DNA of 64,000 bases from Eledone cirrhosa (GCA_964016885.1 OZ024743.1:18996372-19060371), one strand, 5' to 3'; numbered from the stretch's first letter, positions 1 to 13,022 are shown. Notes: generated by a model not told the origin, from the sequence alone. Numbers and translations are program-made.

Positions 1-720
1 AAGGCAGCAGGAGGGTTGTGTGTCTGTGTGTGCGGGGAGGTGGTCAGAGATAAGGGCATAGCAGCAGTCGGGTAGAATGGTAACTGAAGAAAAGCGGTGT
101 GTCAGTGTGTGCGGAGGTGCGGTGGCCAGGAGAGAGGATGGGTAGGTGTGAAAGTTTGAGTGAGGAGGGTGTGTGTGTGTATTAGTAGAGGTGTTAGGGG
201 GATGTGTGTGTGTGTGAGAAAGGGTGCGGGTGGAGCGGGAGAGAAGGGTGTGGGGGACGGTGGAGGGAGTGTAGTGTACTGGTGTGTGTGTGTGCGTGTT
301 TGGATGAGTGTGAGTGTGGTGAAGGGGGTGTTAGTGGGTGTTAGTATTATGGATGTGGGGAAAGGGTTGAATGCGGGTGTGATTGGGGGTCAGTGGTGGT
401 AGAGTGTGTAGAGTTGGTGGTGTAAGAGGGTGTGTGTGTTCGTGTGCGTAGTGTTGGGGGTGTTAGTGATGTTAATTTCGTGTAGAGTGGGTGGTGTAAG
501 TGGGTGTGTGTGTTCGTGTGCGCGGGTTCGGGGGGTGTTAGTGATGGGTGGTGGGGCGGATGGGTGGGGGTGAGGGTTAGTAGTGGTAGTAGGGTGTGTG
601 TTTAGTGTGAGCGCGTGTATATATGTACCGGTGGGTTTGTGCGTGTGATAAGGGGAGGGGGGAGAAGAAGTGAGGGATGTGTGTGTGTCTGTGTGTATGG
701 TGGTGTGAGTTAATGTGAAG
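1..720. repeat. GT-rich degenerate minisatellite
   Basis: Almost the whole stretch is G and T on this strand, with TGTGTG runs mixed with GGTGG and GGGGG blocks. Within it, a unit of about 78 bases starting near 405 is repeated near 483; both copies share a GTAGAGT..GTGGTGTAAG start and a GGTGTTAGTGATG end. The open frame at 160-402 is low-complexity (V/G/C-rich) and is not a gene. Runs of G could form quadruplexes. The left edge of the array lies outside the window. Confidence 0.8.
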
Positions 721-1864
721 TAAATGTATTTATGCGTTTTTCCATCAATAAATGTGTATTATGTGTACATCAAATTTACGTTAAGATATGTATAAGTAGG
801 GCATAAAGTGTATTTACGTTGATCATATAGTACATTTACTATCTTAAATCATGTTAAACCTGCATTTTATATCAAGTTTTATATAATATATTGGTAGATG
901 ATTTCTAAATCTAAACTCATGCATTCCGTGTAATAAACATTTATTTAATGTATTCGATGTTTTCATTCACATTATTTAAACATTTCCATGGCGTACTGCC
1001 CCATACATCTGCAATTTAAGTCATATAATTACATCCAGCTCCATAGAGTGAATAACTCGTTCATTTAAAATAAGGTATTTACTCAGCACAAGACCAGTAT
1101 ATTATCGGAGACTATAACTACTCATTGGGTGTAAATCGAGTTCGATTATTTTAGAAAATGTTTAAAGTATGTTTGTGTATAACCAACTTACAAATGAAAT
1201 GTCTTTACAAATCTGACGTCTAATGTTTTATTGTAAAATCAATACTTTTTATATTAAATCTTATGTATTTATTTTATCACTACTTCATCTAATAGAGGAT
1301 AATAGGGTCCAATAAGATTTGGACTACGGTAAATCCTTAAATGAAAAAGGCTCAATACTTCATTTTGTTGCTGCTGGTGTTGTGAATGAGGCCTATCTCA
1401 ATGCTGATAGAGAATACATATTACCAAAATATATGAAGAGATGACGACCCTAATTTTCTCAAGCAATTTGCCTTCAGAATATCAATATCATGTGAATCAT
1501 ACAACTTTAATAATTGAAGTTGATAGCTATTTATAATACGTCGAATGTCTATGGATTGGATACTGAAATATCTTGGTGGATTTTCGGGATTTAAAAAAAA
1601 GAACATATCTCTTCTATAATAGACAAATATATTACCATCGTATCGTAAAATATATCGATCCTTACTATTAAGCGATGTGAAATACGTGTGGTGGATGTTT
1701 AACCTTTACTGACCCACGTAACTGTAATATTGCCGCAGAGTATTGTTGCTGAGATGTTTGCCTCAAGAACTTGATTTCACTGTATTGGTCATATTGTTGA
1801 GGTTAAGGTCGGAATGTGAAGGAAAATAGTTAAATAGGTGGTAGTCTGTTGTTTAAATACTTTA
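721..1864. other. AT-rich spacer, no gene seen
   Basis: No coding signature, repeat unit or RNA gene is recognisable. The only open frame, at 1421-1606 on the minus strand, is short and lacks any family resemblance. Confidence 0.5.
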
Positions 1865-1872
1865 TTGTTTCA

Positions 1873-1931
1873 GACACAGGCACACACACACAGATGTACA
1901 CACAGACTTACACACGCACACACACACACAC

Positions 1932-1968
<37 letters not shown>

Positions 1969-1990
1969 GCACATACACACATATATATAA
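1873..1990. repeat. (CA)n microsatellite ending in TA
   Basis: Alternating CA with a few interruptions (ACGC, ATAC), then a short TATATA run. The cysteine/valine-rich reading on the other strand is a by-product of the repeat. Confidence 0.9.
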
Positions 1991-2081
1991 TTTTACTCCC
2001 ACAAATATAATGAAACACGGATATCGACAAATAAATTTGACCAAATGAATTGCTACCCGTGAAATTAATTCATCAGCGGCT

Positions 2082-2522
2082 GAAGTTTGGCGAAATCGTC
2101 GAAACATAGGTAGGAATGAATTTCGATATTTGTTTTTTATTAGGTACAAATCTCGATTTATGCAACCCCCCCTTTTATAATTTCTAGGTTGATGCTTAAT
2201 GCTTTTTCAGTACAAAGTTTGTTGTTTATCATTTTATGTATTCCTTCTGTATTGTTCATATAGTTGGAATACCATTTTTTGTCGCATTTTATTATTCTCA
2301 GTTAGCCTGTGATTTTAAGACATTATACTAGCATGCAGGCTAATATAATGTCTTAACAGAAGGACTAGATAAAATGATAAACAACAAACTTTGTACTGAA
2401 AAAGCATTAAGCATCGACCTAGAAATTATAAAGGGGGGAGTTGCATAAATCGAGATTTGCACCTAAGAAAAATCAAATATCGAAATTCATTCCTACCTGT
2501 TTCGACGATTTCGCCAAACTTC
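2082..2522. mobile_element. Foldback (long inverted repeat) element
   Basis: Two arms of about 165 bases, 2082-2250 and 2357-2522, are near-perfect reverse complements; for example ACAAAGTTTGTTGTTTATC pairs with GATAAACAACAAACTTTGT. The loop of about 105 bases itself contains a perfect 13-bp hairpin (2315-2327 with 2343-2355) and a second pairing of TTAGCCTG with CAGGCTAA. No transposase is present. It could be a MITE/foldback element or a head-to-head pair of fragments of one repeat. The arms are seen directly; the class is inference. Confidence 0.7.
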
Positions 2523-2540
2523 CAACTGGATCAGTGGTAA

Positions 2541-2765
2541 TATTGATTACTGATTTATGTACAAGACCACCACACTGGTGACATGGTAAAATCGATCAAA
2601 TGGATGACAGTGCATGTGTCATGCTATATATTATCGGTCCAGAAATGAGGAAAAACAAATTTGGCTTCAGCTGCATATGAACTCAGAACATAATGCGCCA
2701 TGAATATGTACGGCATCATATTTTGTCTAACGCTCTAATGATTCTGCCAATCCACCTCCTTCTCT
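2541..2765 (+). repeat. Diverged SINE-like interspersed repeat
   Basis: The stretch containing GAACTCAGAACATAATG and ending TGATTCTGCCAATCCACC resembles the copy near 61435-61560, which has GAACTCAGAATAGC and ATACTGCCAATCCGCC. I associate this type with short interspersed repeats common in cephalopod DNA, from memory and unverified. Confidence 0.4.
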
Positions 2766-2809
2766 TCTACTAATAATTATAGTACTGATGCTGTTGCTAA
2801 ATTTTCGTG

Positions 2810-4668
2810 ATTATTGTAAAGCTGCACCGACTGGGTACCTGATTATTAATAGCATTTACCCAGGGATTGATATATTACACATTGGAAAACAAACATACTA
2901 CGACAAGGCTGAACACTACAATCAACAGAAAATTATGAGAAACATAAAAAATCTGATCAACCAATACAAAGAAGGACTCATAACAAGGAATTCAACTTCA
3001 TCACAGACTTCACATGTAAATCCAGCCTTTTCTACAGTATCCCTAAAGTACATATAAGCGAATTAATAAGTAAGTCATGCAAGGAAGCCACAGACATAGT
3101 CATCAATATCCCCTCACCCAATGATCTCAAATTAAGACCTATAATAGCAGGCCCCGCTTGCAAAACCCACCACCTTAGCAACTTCATTACTAACCTTCTC
3201 AAGCCTTTTCTCAAACACATCAAAAGGTATATAAGGGACGACCTAGATATGCTCAATCACCTCCCTAATAGGCCCTCTTTCTGAACAAACACTACTAGTG
3301 ACGTTCGATGTAGTCAACCTATACTCCAACATCACCCACAACCTAGGAATAGAAGCTATCCAATTCTAGCTGGAAAATTACCATAATGAACTCCCACAAC
3401 ACATCAAAAAAGAATTCGTGATAGAGGGACTCAAATTTATCTTGGAGAACAATTACTTCGTTTTCAATAACAAATCCTACAGGCAGAAATCTGGGACCGC
3501 TATGGGAACGAAAACAGCCCTCACTTATGCCAACCTAGTCATGGGATATCTGGAAATCACCCTCTACACTAAAGTACTAAACAAATTTGGAAACACTCTC
3601 CACTTACACATAGAAAAGAACTGGAAGCGATATCTAGATGACTGCTTCATCCTTTGGCACGAAAACATCGAGAAACTTAAAGAATTTCACACCCTTATAA
3701 ATGGGCTCAACACGAATATTAACTTTACGATGGAATACAGCCATCAACAACTCCCCTTCCTCGACATCCTCATTAAGATTCATAACAAAAAAATAGAAAC
3801 AGACATATACTACAAGCCCTCAGACTCCAAGCAATATCTTCCTTTCAACTCTTGCCACCCTAGACACGTTAAAATGAATATTCCCTATAACTTAGCCAAG
3901 AGGATATGTACTATAGTCTCCAATAAAAATACATGTTACTTACGGCTACAAGAACTACCCTGCATCACTAATTGGCAATGGAATCCAACGTGCCCTAAAA
4001 CTCAGTACCCAGGACCTTAGACACCCTAAAGTAAATCAACCGAAACTAAAAGCTCTTCCATACATCTCCGAACACAACCCCCTCAACAATGAGGCCTTTG
4101 ACACTATCCTCCACAACATCCCTGTGTTAAAGAAGGACCATAGAATGAACCAAATCCTTCGAACACACGATATCATAAAGAGCAAAAAACAATCTAAGTC
4201 AATGAAAAACATCCTAACACATGCCAAAGTACTCCCAACCACAACAACAAAACCCACAGTAAAAGAAAATGCGATTGACCCAACTGTTGCATATGCATCA
4301 ACCTAATAGAAGGTTCCGAATTCTATTTCAAAGAAGGACAACGTTTTATAGTAAAACACAAGTTCACATGCGCATCAGAAAATCTAATATATGTATTAAA
4401 TTGATCAGGTTGTCGAGAACAATACATAGACCAGACCAAACACAGCCTCCGCCAACGCATGACTGTCCATAGATCCCAAATTAAAGTACGGGAATACAGG
4501 AAAATACCACTGAGTGAACACATTGATACCTGTGCCGCCCAAAATCATCCCAACTTTAGAATCTTTCCCCTCTACAAATTTAAAGATAATGCCACCCACA
4601 CCCAGCGCATCAGCAAGGAATCTCACTTTATTAACAAATACGGACCCCGTCTAAACACTTCTCCCTAA
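2810..4668 (+). pseudogene. PLE-1: broken Penelope-like element, RT plus GIY-YIG
   Basis: Penelope-like retroelements copy RNA with an RT and use a GIY-YIG endonuclease for target cutting. Readable pieces in order are: an N-terminal region (2810-3057); a continuation in another frame with the stretch LKLRPIIAGPACKTHHLSNF (about 3127-3190); RT motif A as TFDVVNLYSNIT (about 3301); motif B as SGTAMGTKTALTYANLVMG (3490-3550); the catalytic YLDD box near 3631; and PFLDILI near 3757. The uninterrupted RT part is 3418-4020. The GIY-YIG domain follows at about 4300-4668, with C-x2-C then EQYIDQTKHSLRQRM near 4410-4460, and ends at a stop after NTSP. At least two frameshifts, a stop near 3388 and several stops between 4020 and 4300 make it inactive. 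The YLDD box and motif A place it with canonical PLEs, unlike the other copies here. No terminal repeat or hammerhead was found beside it. Confidence 0.85.
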
Positions 4669-4669
4669 G

Positions 4670-5420
4670 ACGAACCCACAACATACACACGTCAACATAC
4701 ATACCTACATCAGCATACATCCTACATACATCTCTATCCACATATAAACACAATGACATGCGTAAACACACATGTTCTATGGTGCAACACAAATATACAC
4801 AAATGTGCATACCTTTTGATGTCTATAGATATAAACGGGCCGACACACAGACATACATATACGCACACATGCATTGCACACTGATGGGCACATACATATT
4901 TGTACACAAGTATTCCCATACGGCAGGGCCTAATGAATTCCCCTTGCAGTACGTACAATCTGGACACTCACACACACCTTGGTGTTATGACAATACTATA
5001 TATCATTTCACACCTTGTATTATTAATGTTTTTGAAGTTCTCTTTAAAGAATCGTTTTTGCTAAAAATATCGAATAATTTACACCATTTTTACCAGTATC
5101 ACAAAAATACTGGTCCTCCCACACACACACACACATGCACACATATACACACACAGCACATATATACACACACACATACACACGCGTACACTAACATACA
5201 AAGAGACATATACACACACACACACACACACTTCTCCGTATAAGACAAGAGCTGAGCTGAAAAATATCTTTCAACATGTTAAAATATCCCCCACACACGT
5301 ACAGACACATTCCTACTGTCCGATCCTTCTACCACGAATTACTCTGCTACACACACACACAAACACACACACACATACACACACAGACACATATTCGTCT
5401 TAATAGGCACCTGAACTGTT
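4670..5420. repeat. CA- and ACATAC-rich simple-sequence region
   Basis: Scattered ACACAC and ACATACATAC runs (densest 5115-5235 and 5350-5390) in AT-rich DNA. The 161-residue open frame across 4758-5243 is made of TH/IY dipeptides typical of microsatellites and is not supported as a gene. A motif around TTTTTCAGTGAC / TCTTTCAACATG recurs nearby without a clear unit. Confidence 0.6.
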
Positions 5421-5916
5421 GATCTTTCAACATGACTGCAATTCACACACACATCCTTACTGACCATTATCACAACAATGAACCTCTTTCCTACACACAC
5501 ATATTTGTCTTAAAGACTTATTTTTCAGTGACTTCTCAATCAGGCGAAAGAGGACCTCTCTTCGACAAACCTACATTTGGCACAAAATCAATTTTTAACA
5601 TTCACGTGACCTCTACCGACCAATCAAAATTGTTTTGACCACAAGAATTTTTGCAACACGAATTGGCGCGAGACTTATTTTAATACCTCTGGAGCCACTT
5701 TTGTCACATAAAACAGGTAGAATTTCCGAAACTAATCAGATTAGAGCAAACATCACGGGCACTCTATCTCAAAATTATTTTTGAAAAGCTTTAGAAATGC
5801 GCAACCGGTAAAAACTTAAAACTAAAACTGAATACTAACCAATACTTAGTACTAATTTTTATTTATTCCTAATTAAACTATTTTTCACTGGGAACAATTT
5901 GTCAGCAAGTAAATAT

Positions 5917-5918
<2 letters not shown>
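5421..5918. other. Spacer, no gene seen
   Basis: Unique-looking AT-rich sequence with one short CA run. No coding family or repeat unit was identified. Confidence 0.45.

Positions 5919-5919
<1 letters not shown>

Positions 5920-5970
<51 letters not shown>
5920..5970. repeat. (TA)n microsatellite
   Basis: About 24 TA units directly abut the left edge of the following foldback element. Confidence 0.95.
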
Positions 5971-5972
<2 letters not shown>

Positions 5973-5974
<2 letters not shown>

Positions 5975-6410
5975 TAGGATTGGTCGTCTGAAATAGCGAT
6001 GTATACATGAATGTATGTATAGTATATTTGGAAATATACCGTATGTTTAAGTGAAAACATTTTGAAGACCATACGCTATAGGTTTTAAAGTAGTGACTAT
6101 GTCACTTACTTCTTTTCGAAAAAAGAAGGGAGAGAATCTAACAGTTTTTATCACGCTGTTTGGCGATCGTCAGAGCCACCCACTCCCTCTTCCGCCGAAG
6201 ATTATAGAAGCTGGATTCTTATAGAATTTCAGTAATAATCAGGAGCCGATTATACAGAGCGATTGCCGGTCCAAAAATTAAGTGACATAGTCACTACTTT
6301 AAAACTGATAGCGTATGGTCTTCAAACTGTTTTTAATTAAACATGCGGTATATTGCCAAATATACTACACATTCATGTATACATCGCTATTTCAGAGCAC
6401 CAATCCTAAT
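5973..6410. mobile_element. Foldback element with long terminal inverted repeats
   Basis: The left arm (5973 to about 6113) and right arm (about 6278-6410) are reverse complements of roughly 135 bases. Both contain GAAATAGCGATGTATACATG and its complement, and GTGACTATGTCACTT near the inner end. The core of about 165 bases (6114-6277) encodes nothing obvious. No transposase is present, so it is best described as a non-autonomous DNA element. It starts against a (TA)n tract. Confidence 0.65.
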
Positions 6411-6423
6411 ACCTAATTTTTAC

Positions 6424-6685
6424 TGGACTGGCAATCGCTCTGTATAATCAGCTCCTAGTTAGTACTCAAATTCTATAAGAATCCAGCTTCTATAATTTTC
6501 GGCGGAAGAGGGAGTGCGTGGCTCTGACGATCGCCAACCAGCGTGAAACAGACTGTTAGCTTCTCTCCCTTCTTTTGCCGAAAAGAAGTAAATGACATAG
6601 TCACGACTTTGAAACCTATAGCGTATGGTCTTCAAAATGATTTTAATTAAACATACGGTATATTTCACAATATACTGTGAATACA

Positions 6686-6690
<5 letters not shown>
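6424..6690 (-). mobile_element. Inverted partial second copy of the foldback element
   Basis: The sequence from CTGGACTGGCAATCGCTC to TTCACAATATACTG is the reverse complement of the core and left arm of the preceding element (about 6280 back to 6015). It carries the shared stretch CTTCTTTTCGAAAA / TTTTGCCGAAAAGAAG, and it ends at the next (TA)n tract. It is therefore a second, end-truncated copy in opposite orientation, giving three inverted arms in 720 bases. Confidence 0.65.

Positions 6691-6752
<62 letters not shown>
6691..6752. repeat. (TA)n microsatellite
   Basis: About 30 TA units at the right edge of the foldback cluster, followed by imperfect TATATG variants and a GAGAGA run to about 6855. 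Confidence 0.95.
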
Positions 6753-6755
<3 letters not shown>

Positions 6756-6859
6756 TAGCTATATATGCATATATATGTATGGGAATGTGAGATGCCTATA
6801 TACATATATACTTACAGAGAGAAAAAGAAAGAGAGAGAGTGAGAGAGAGGTAGAGATGC

Positions 6860-7690
6860 ATAAATAGAAAGACAGATGACGGTAATCTAAATTATAGGAA
6901 AACACACATTTACACTGATATTATTGATTAGCATATATCGCCATTCAGTAAAATCGATACCCTCTACTCGATGCACTATTACATTTGAAGAAAACTCTAA
7001 AGCGACTATCGATTATATTTCAAAGGAATAGTCGACCAAGGAATAACTTCTCCATTAACCAAAGTTGCATGAAAATGTGTCAGTCCGAGCGTCAAAGAAC
7101 CTTTCATACGTATGTAAATATTCCTGGAAACCTCCTTGTAACGGATGTTGGCAAGATATCAACTTTGCTGTTTTTCTTTTACCACCCGTTATATCCGACT
7201 AAATGACATTAATTTTCATGTGTTCTTTATAGTTTATACTAATAGCAATGGGCGCACTATTTTAATTAGCATTTATTCAGTACTTGATTCGATTCAAAAT
7301 TTTACCTGAAGCGGCATTCAAAATAATATAGATGTATTTATGTCCATGTATGGCTATATAAATATATGTGCGTGTGGGTTCTATGTATCTATATATTTAC
7401 ATATGTAGGATTTAGTTTAAACACTTACAAAACTATTTTCCGGCCCTGTACCATTATATTTGAAAAAATCAAATAAATCAGTTTGTAAAATATGCTGTAT
7501 CAAATTATCCACACTTCATCTCTGTACACCGATGAGCAGATTACTTAGCAATCATGATGGTGGTGAGAGTGGTGATATTGGTGGAATTTGAATTCGTGAT
7601 GACGACGAAGTACTTTATCAAAATGGACATTAGATTTGCTTCTGGTAATTTTTATGTCTTTCCTTCTCTCTCTTTAAATTTCAGTTATTT
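6860..7690. other. AT-rich spacer, no gene seen
   Basis: No recognisable coding, RNA or repeat structure. Confidence 0.45.
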
Positions 7691-7694
7691 TTAA

Positions 7695-7710
7695 AAATAT
7701 ATATATACCC

Positions 7711-7741
<31 letters not shown>

Positions 7742-7866
7742 AAACATACACACACACTCACAAATGTATATATATTCGGTTTGTTCTTTTTATGTAAATA
7801 TATATATATATATGTGTGTGTGTGTGTATGTGTGTGTGCGTGCGTGTGGGTGTATGGGGGGGGGTA
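7695..7866. repeat. Compound C-tract / CA / TA / TG microsatellite
   Basis: A run of about 19 C is followed by CACACA, a (TA)n block, then TGTGTG and a G run. The two halves are roughly complementary, so the locus could form a hairpin. Confidence 0.85.
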
Positions 7867-7869
7867 TAT

Positions 7870-10800
7870 CTTGCGATATACGGTTTGTTTCCTCATACAC
7901 GTTTGAAAATATTTAGCTATTAATTTTGGCAGCTGATAGCTAGCGCAGCCAGATGGAGTCCAGGAGAGACAGAAGCGAGTAATCTACCGACAGCCGAACG
8001 TTTCTGACGACCGTCGGCATCAAGACATTGCTCCCCCTCCCTGCTGTGTCTGCTGGAATCCTCCGATGTAGGCGAAACTATTAAATGTTAATGCCTATAT
8101 ACATGGGCGGAAGAACCTCATTGCATATGAAACAGTCGTCCAAATTGAACTGAAAATAGAATTAAAGACTTTGCTCCGACAGAGCTGTATACATATAGAT
8201 ATGTGTGTTTGTATATCTACAGACACAAACACACATAGAGATATACAGTATGTCGACAAATAAACATTTGAAAGCCTTTAGCTATGAACCTTGGAATCTG
8301 ATTGGTTGTGGTAGTTAGAATCACTGATAAATATGATGAGAGGAAATTATTACTTAACTGTAGGGGAAGGCACGGTGAAGACGCATGTCAAGTCGTCATG
8401 ATGACTAGTCCCTGTATTTTGTCTCATTATACTGGAATATCAAATCTTCTTCATCAAAACACTCTGCATTGTAGCGTTTGGTCCTTTCAACATCTTCGCG
8501 GAGGGCGTGGTATATCGTAAATGATGATAGACAAACAAGCTAACCTGAGGATACAATTTATACGCTGATTACTTGACGGTGCACAGAGATAGTCATGTTC
8601 TTTCACGTAAGGTTTTATACACGCCGTTGCAGTAAAGGAGCTCTAGTAATGTAATAGGTCAAATAAAAGGATAAAGTGGATTTTTGTTTCACGCCCAAGT
8701 CACAAAATAATGGAGGAATATAATCGGAGGAACTTCCACTTTACCTAAGAAGAGATAAATACTGGTACAAGAAAAAAGTGAGGTTTACGAGGAAATTATG
8801 GACATAAGAGGTAACCGTTAGATTGTCTATGCTTGAGAATAATCGATGAAAAATAATAGCTATCTTACAGAAATTCGTGGCTTAACAATGGTTACGGGCG
8901 TGTAACGAGAGGAGGATCAACACAACTTCTACAAGTGCCACCATGCCCGATCTGACAAGATCATACAGGTAAACTGGCAGTGAATGGAACTATGTAAGCA
9001 CACTGTATGTGTATGAATTTATGAATATATATATGTGGGTATGTTTATGTGTGTATCTATATATGCATGGCTATATGATGTGAGTGGGTGTGATTCTGTT
9101 AAGGATAGTCTAGCAAACTGATAAACCGATGATTTCTGACACAACACTATTTCGTCACAATATCTATTGTAAATGTTATTCATCGGTGTAGTTGTCTACT
9201 TTATTTTTACTATAAATATGATTGTTCAAGGCCTTAACTATATTTGCAATTTTGATAAAAAAAAAAAAAAACAGGAATAAGGCACATAGCACGGAGGAAT
9301 TGAAATGGGAATTTAATTTTGTTTTAAGAAATTATCTTTCTGGAATTTCTTTTTCATTAGATACTTTATAGATGCTTCTTGCATTAAGATATTTCCCACT
9401 AAATTACCTCGTTTTGTTTTATGCTGATAATACCTTTAAATATATTTATTCGGTGGTTATTTCTATTTTTCTATGCCCACAAGTAAATATTATTGAAATC
9501 TAAGAGTAATATGACTTAATGATTTCCAGCATCGTCTAGTATAATTACTCTAAGGCTAAATATAATATTTCTTAATTATTAATACTGTTGATTTCCCTCA
9601 ATATATGTTTATTCTGATTAGCGTCTATTTGCCCTTACCTGAAATACGTTCGTGTTAACTGACTAAAATGTTTTTATCACAACCGTGTATAATAATAGTT
9701 CTTTTTGAAGTTAAACAGGAAAAATGTCGTTCATTACAATATTTAGAGACACATTGTCTCGTCTTGTGTTATTAAGCAATTCTCTGCAGATTCTTCATTT
9801 CCAAAACGAAATTAAATTCTGAAGAATGTTTTGTGTTTTAACGAAATTATTTCATTTTATATTAGCTTTCTTCCGAAACAGTTTTCTTTTCCCATTTATA
9901 CATTACTTATACATTACTTATATAATCGCAATATTAGTATGAAGTCTATTTCGATCTTCGGTCAATCAGTCATACAAGTCTGTTTAAATGCTCATATTCT
10001 TTGTGTAATATCAACAGTTGGTTACTTTGTGTGAGCTGTCATATTACTGTTAAATAAAGGGGAATTCGCCAAACCTCTTGGATACAATAGGATGTTTAAC
10101 CCATTATTTCCACTATCAAATTACATAGCGAATATCTCATAGAAATACGTGCAATATATGGTAATAATGTCTTAGACAGTCATAACTATTACAACAGATA
10201 TATTCCCAAATTTAGAAACCAGTTTATGGTATATCTGATATGAACCAACTTAAAAACATACATTAATGAAATCAAGTCTTTAATTGTGATTACTATTATC
10301 AATTACAAAGTGTGAGATAACGAAGTCGAGTTTATTGAAAATAATTTGATTGGCTATTTTATGTTCATTTGGTTAGCTCTTTTACTTTTCTCACAACAAT
10401 ATATTATTATACTTATCTGCAATACTCGTGTATTCCTACAACTGTTACACATTCCTAATGAAGACATAATTATTTCATTAATGAGTGATGTCTGATAACA
10501 GGATATTTATAGGCCTCAAAGCCTGACATTAAACAAGAACATGTCCTAAATATTATAGTAGACAATTACATAATATCATAAGGAAAGTATCGATCAATGG
10601 CCAATTTTTATCTAAATTGTATTAAACGTAATTATAGTTATATCGATCAGGATGTTGTTTATTCCGTGGTCACTATAATTGTTGCTTCAGGAAAAGAATA
10701 TAACATATTCCACACCATAACACCGAATATATATGGAGTTTATGTTAACTGCAGTTTATTTATGTGAAGTTATATATATTTTCATATATTTTTCTTCTTA

Positions 10801-12070
10801 ATTTAAAACAATTCTTTAAATTTCGACATTCCTAGTCACCTTTTTCAATAAAACTTCCTTTCTGGAATGTCCTAGTTGAATAACCCCAATGATCTTAACG
10901 GTCTGGGGAGAACGTCATCCAACCCATAGCTACAAAAATAGTTTCTATGCTAACTGATTTTGAATAGATTACTTATTCATAATTTTAATTAGCTAGAACT
11001 GAACATACCCGGTCTTCTTCTAATTAAACACATTACTATTTTATCAAATATGTCATAATATATCGCAGCATGCATATTTGATTTTCATCGTATACTATTG
11101 AAATATTTCAACGAAAAATGTCTATTGCCAAAAGAGTTGGATATGGGAGGCTCTTATTTATAATATCTAGTTAGTTCCTTCGATTTTATGGATTTCCCTT
11201 TTGTCATACATCCTGTTTGAAAGAAAAATAGCTTGTCAATAAGTCATTGCATTTTAAGTATAATAACAGTACCCAGTACACATGGAAAGGCTTACTTAAA
11301 CTAGGAGAACTATATCATTGAACATACCTGCTAGTGATGTCGTGAACATGAATTTAAAACATAATATAATACTGCTCAAAATGTTTTTAAAATGGTGATA
11401 GAAAATTTAGAAATTGCGTAATTTAAAAACATTATTCCGGATTACAAAAATATTGAGTCTGTCAATTGTTAGCTGTATCACATAAATTCATATTTGATTG
11501 AAACAGCTAAGAAGCAACTTATCTTGAAAGTAACGAAATACTAAAACTTTACTATTGCTCTGATATTACTGATATAATGTGTGAAAGAATGAATATGCTG
11601 GAAATGAATTCAAAACATTTGAATGTTGTCACTTTATCTGTGTTCAGAATTTTTAAATAATAGGAGATTTTGACACAGAACACAGATCAACGTTTTTAAT
11701 GTTGAATGATAAATATGTATATTTACATAAAGACAGTTTTTCAGATATACGATTAATCGATTATTAATCGATTTATTAGTAAAACACTCTCCCTATATTT
11801 TCTTATATCGCTTCTGTTGTCATATTCTTTATACCTGATGTTGGGAATAGTCACCAAATAAAAATATTTCTGTTACAATCACAAAAAGGATTCACTATGG
11901 TAATTATATAAACGTGTAGTTACAGCAGTACGAATTGTTATAATCTACTGAAGGCAACGTGGGAAGTAAACGGAAATAGAATATAAAATGATAGATAACA
12001 CTAGATTGTAAAAAGATATTACAGGTTGTAGAGAAAGAAATAGATAAATAGATAGATAGATAGAAAAAAT
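7870..12070. other. Long AT-rich stretch without recognisable genes
   Basis: About 4.2 kb. Its few open frames are short and low-quality. 7900-8520 is less AT-rich and may hold a decayed repeat, but I could not assign it. A poly-A run lies near 9260. The rest looks like unique intergenic or intronic DNA with A/T homopolymers. Confidence 0.45.
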
Positions 12071-12074
12071 TGAC

Positions 12075-12075
<1 letters not shown>

Positions 12076-12158
<83 letters not shown>
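12076..12158. repeat. (GA)n microsatellite
   Basis: About 40 uninterrupted GA units, preceded by a short GATA run at 12045-12062. The serine/leucine-rich reading on the minus strand is a by-product. Confidence 0.95.
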
Positions 12159-12159
<1 letters not shown>

Positions 12160-12162
<3 letters not shown>

Positions 12163-12735
12163 GGATAAATTGACGGCTTACAAGTAACAGAAACGTCAGA
12201 TTAAGTATTTTAAAGAGGATGGTCACAGAGTGCATTAAAAATATGATCAACTTTCGTTTTGTTAATACGCTCAAGTGTGTTAAAAAGTACTACTGAAATA
12301 TCACAGAATATACACGATAATATTTTCCTGGCAGCGTACTTCCTACATTATTAAAAACATTAAAAATTCCCAATGAAGGCAACGTTTTTGTTTAACGTCT
12401 ATTCGACTGGAATCTGCCAATAAATTTGGCATAATTGCAACTAATTAATAGTGAAATAAACCAAGTTTGTGTCATTTTTTTTTAAGCCGAGGTATATTTG
12501 ATTGTTATTTTTTTATTTTTAGTTTTGGTCGCGTATTGATCTATTTGCTGAATGATTTACATCAATATTTCTCTAGTGACATTATGTGATTTTGTTTATC
12601 AGTCGTCTTTTTCAGCATTATAAGGATTGTGTGTGAAATCAATAAACATCCAATCATATAGATGGGCATACTTAATAATGTTCTTATGTGAATACATATA
12701 TCTAATGATAAAGACACACATGTATATGTACCCAT
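12160..12735. other. AT-rich spacer, no gene seen
   Basis: No recognisable features apart from short T runs. Confidence 0.45.
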
Positions 12736-12746
12736 AAACACACACG

Positions 12747-12778
<32 letters not shown>

Positions 12779-12830
12779 AATGTGTGTGTGTGTGTGTGCG
12801 TGCGTGTGTGTGTGCGTGTGTGTGTATATA
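12736..12830. repeat. Compound CA / TA / TG microsatellite
   Basis: CACACA followed by TATATA and TGTGTG gives self-complementary halves, like the one near 7.7 kb. Confidence 0.9.
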
Positions 12831-12967
12831 TCTGTATTTGAGTATAACATATAATGTTACAGTATTAACGATTTCTAACATCTCTAGAATGTTACACTCA
12901 TAATCTCAAATTGTACCGCATAATATCTTGTTATTTTAGTTTCTGTTTTGGTGTTCTCGTGTTCATA

Positions 12968-12968
12968 A

Positions 12969-13022
<54 letters not shown>

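Noticed and set aside
160..402. 80-residue frame in the GT-rich array
   Set aside because: The valine/glycine/cysteine composition follows from GT repeats.
2050..2075. CTGATGA on the minus strand near the foldback as a further hammerhead
   Set aside because: No GAAA block or pairing helices at the right distance, so the core cannot be completed.
4758..5243. 161-residue plus-strand frame
   Set aside because: Dominated by CA-repeat translation, with no family resemblance and no context.
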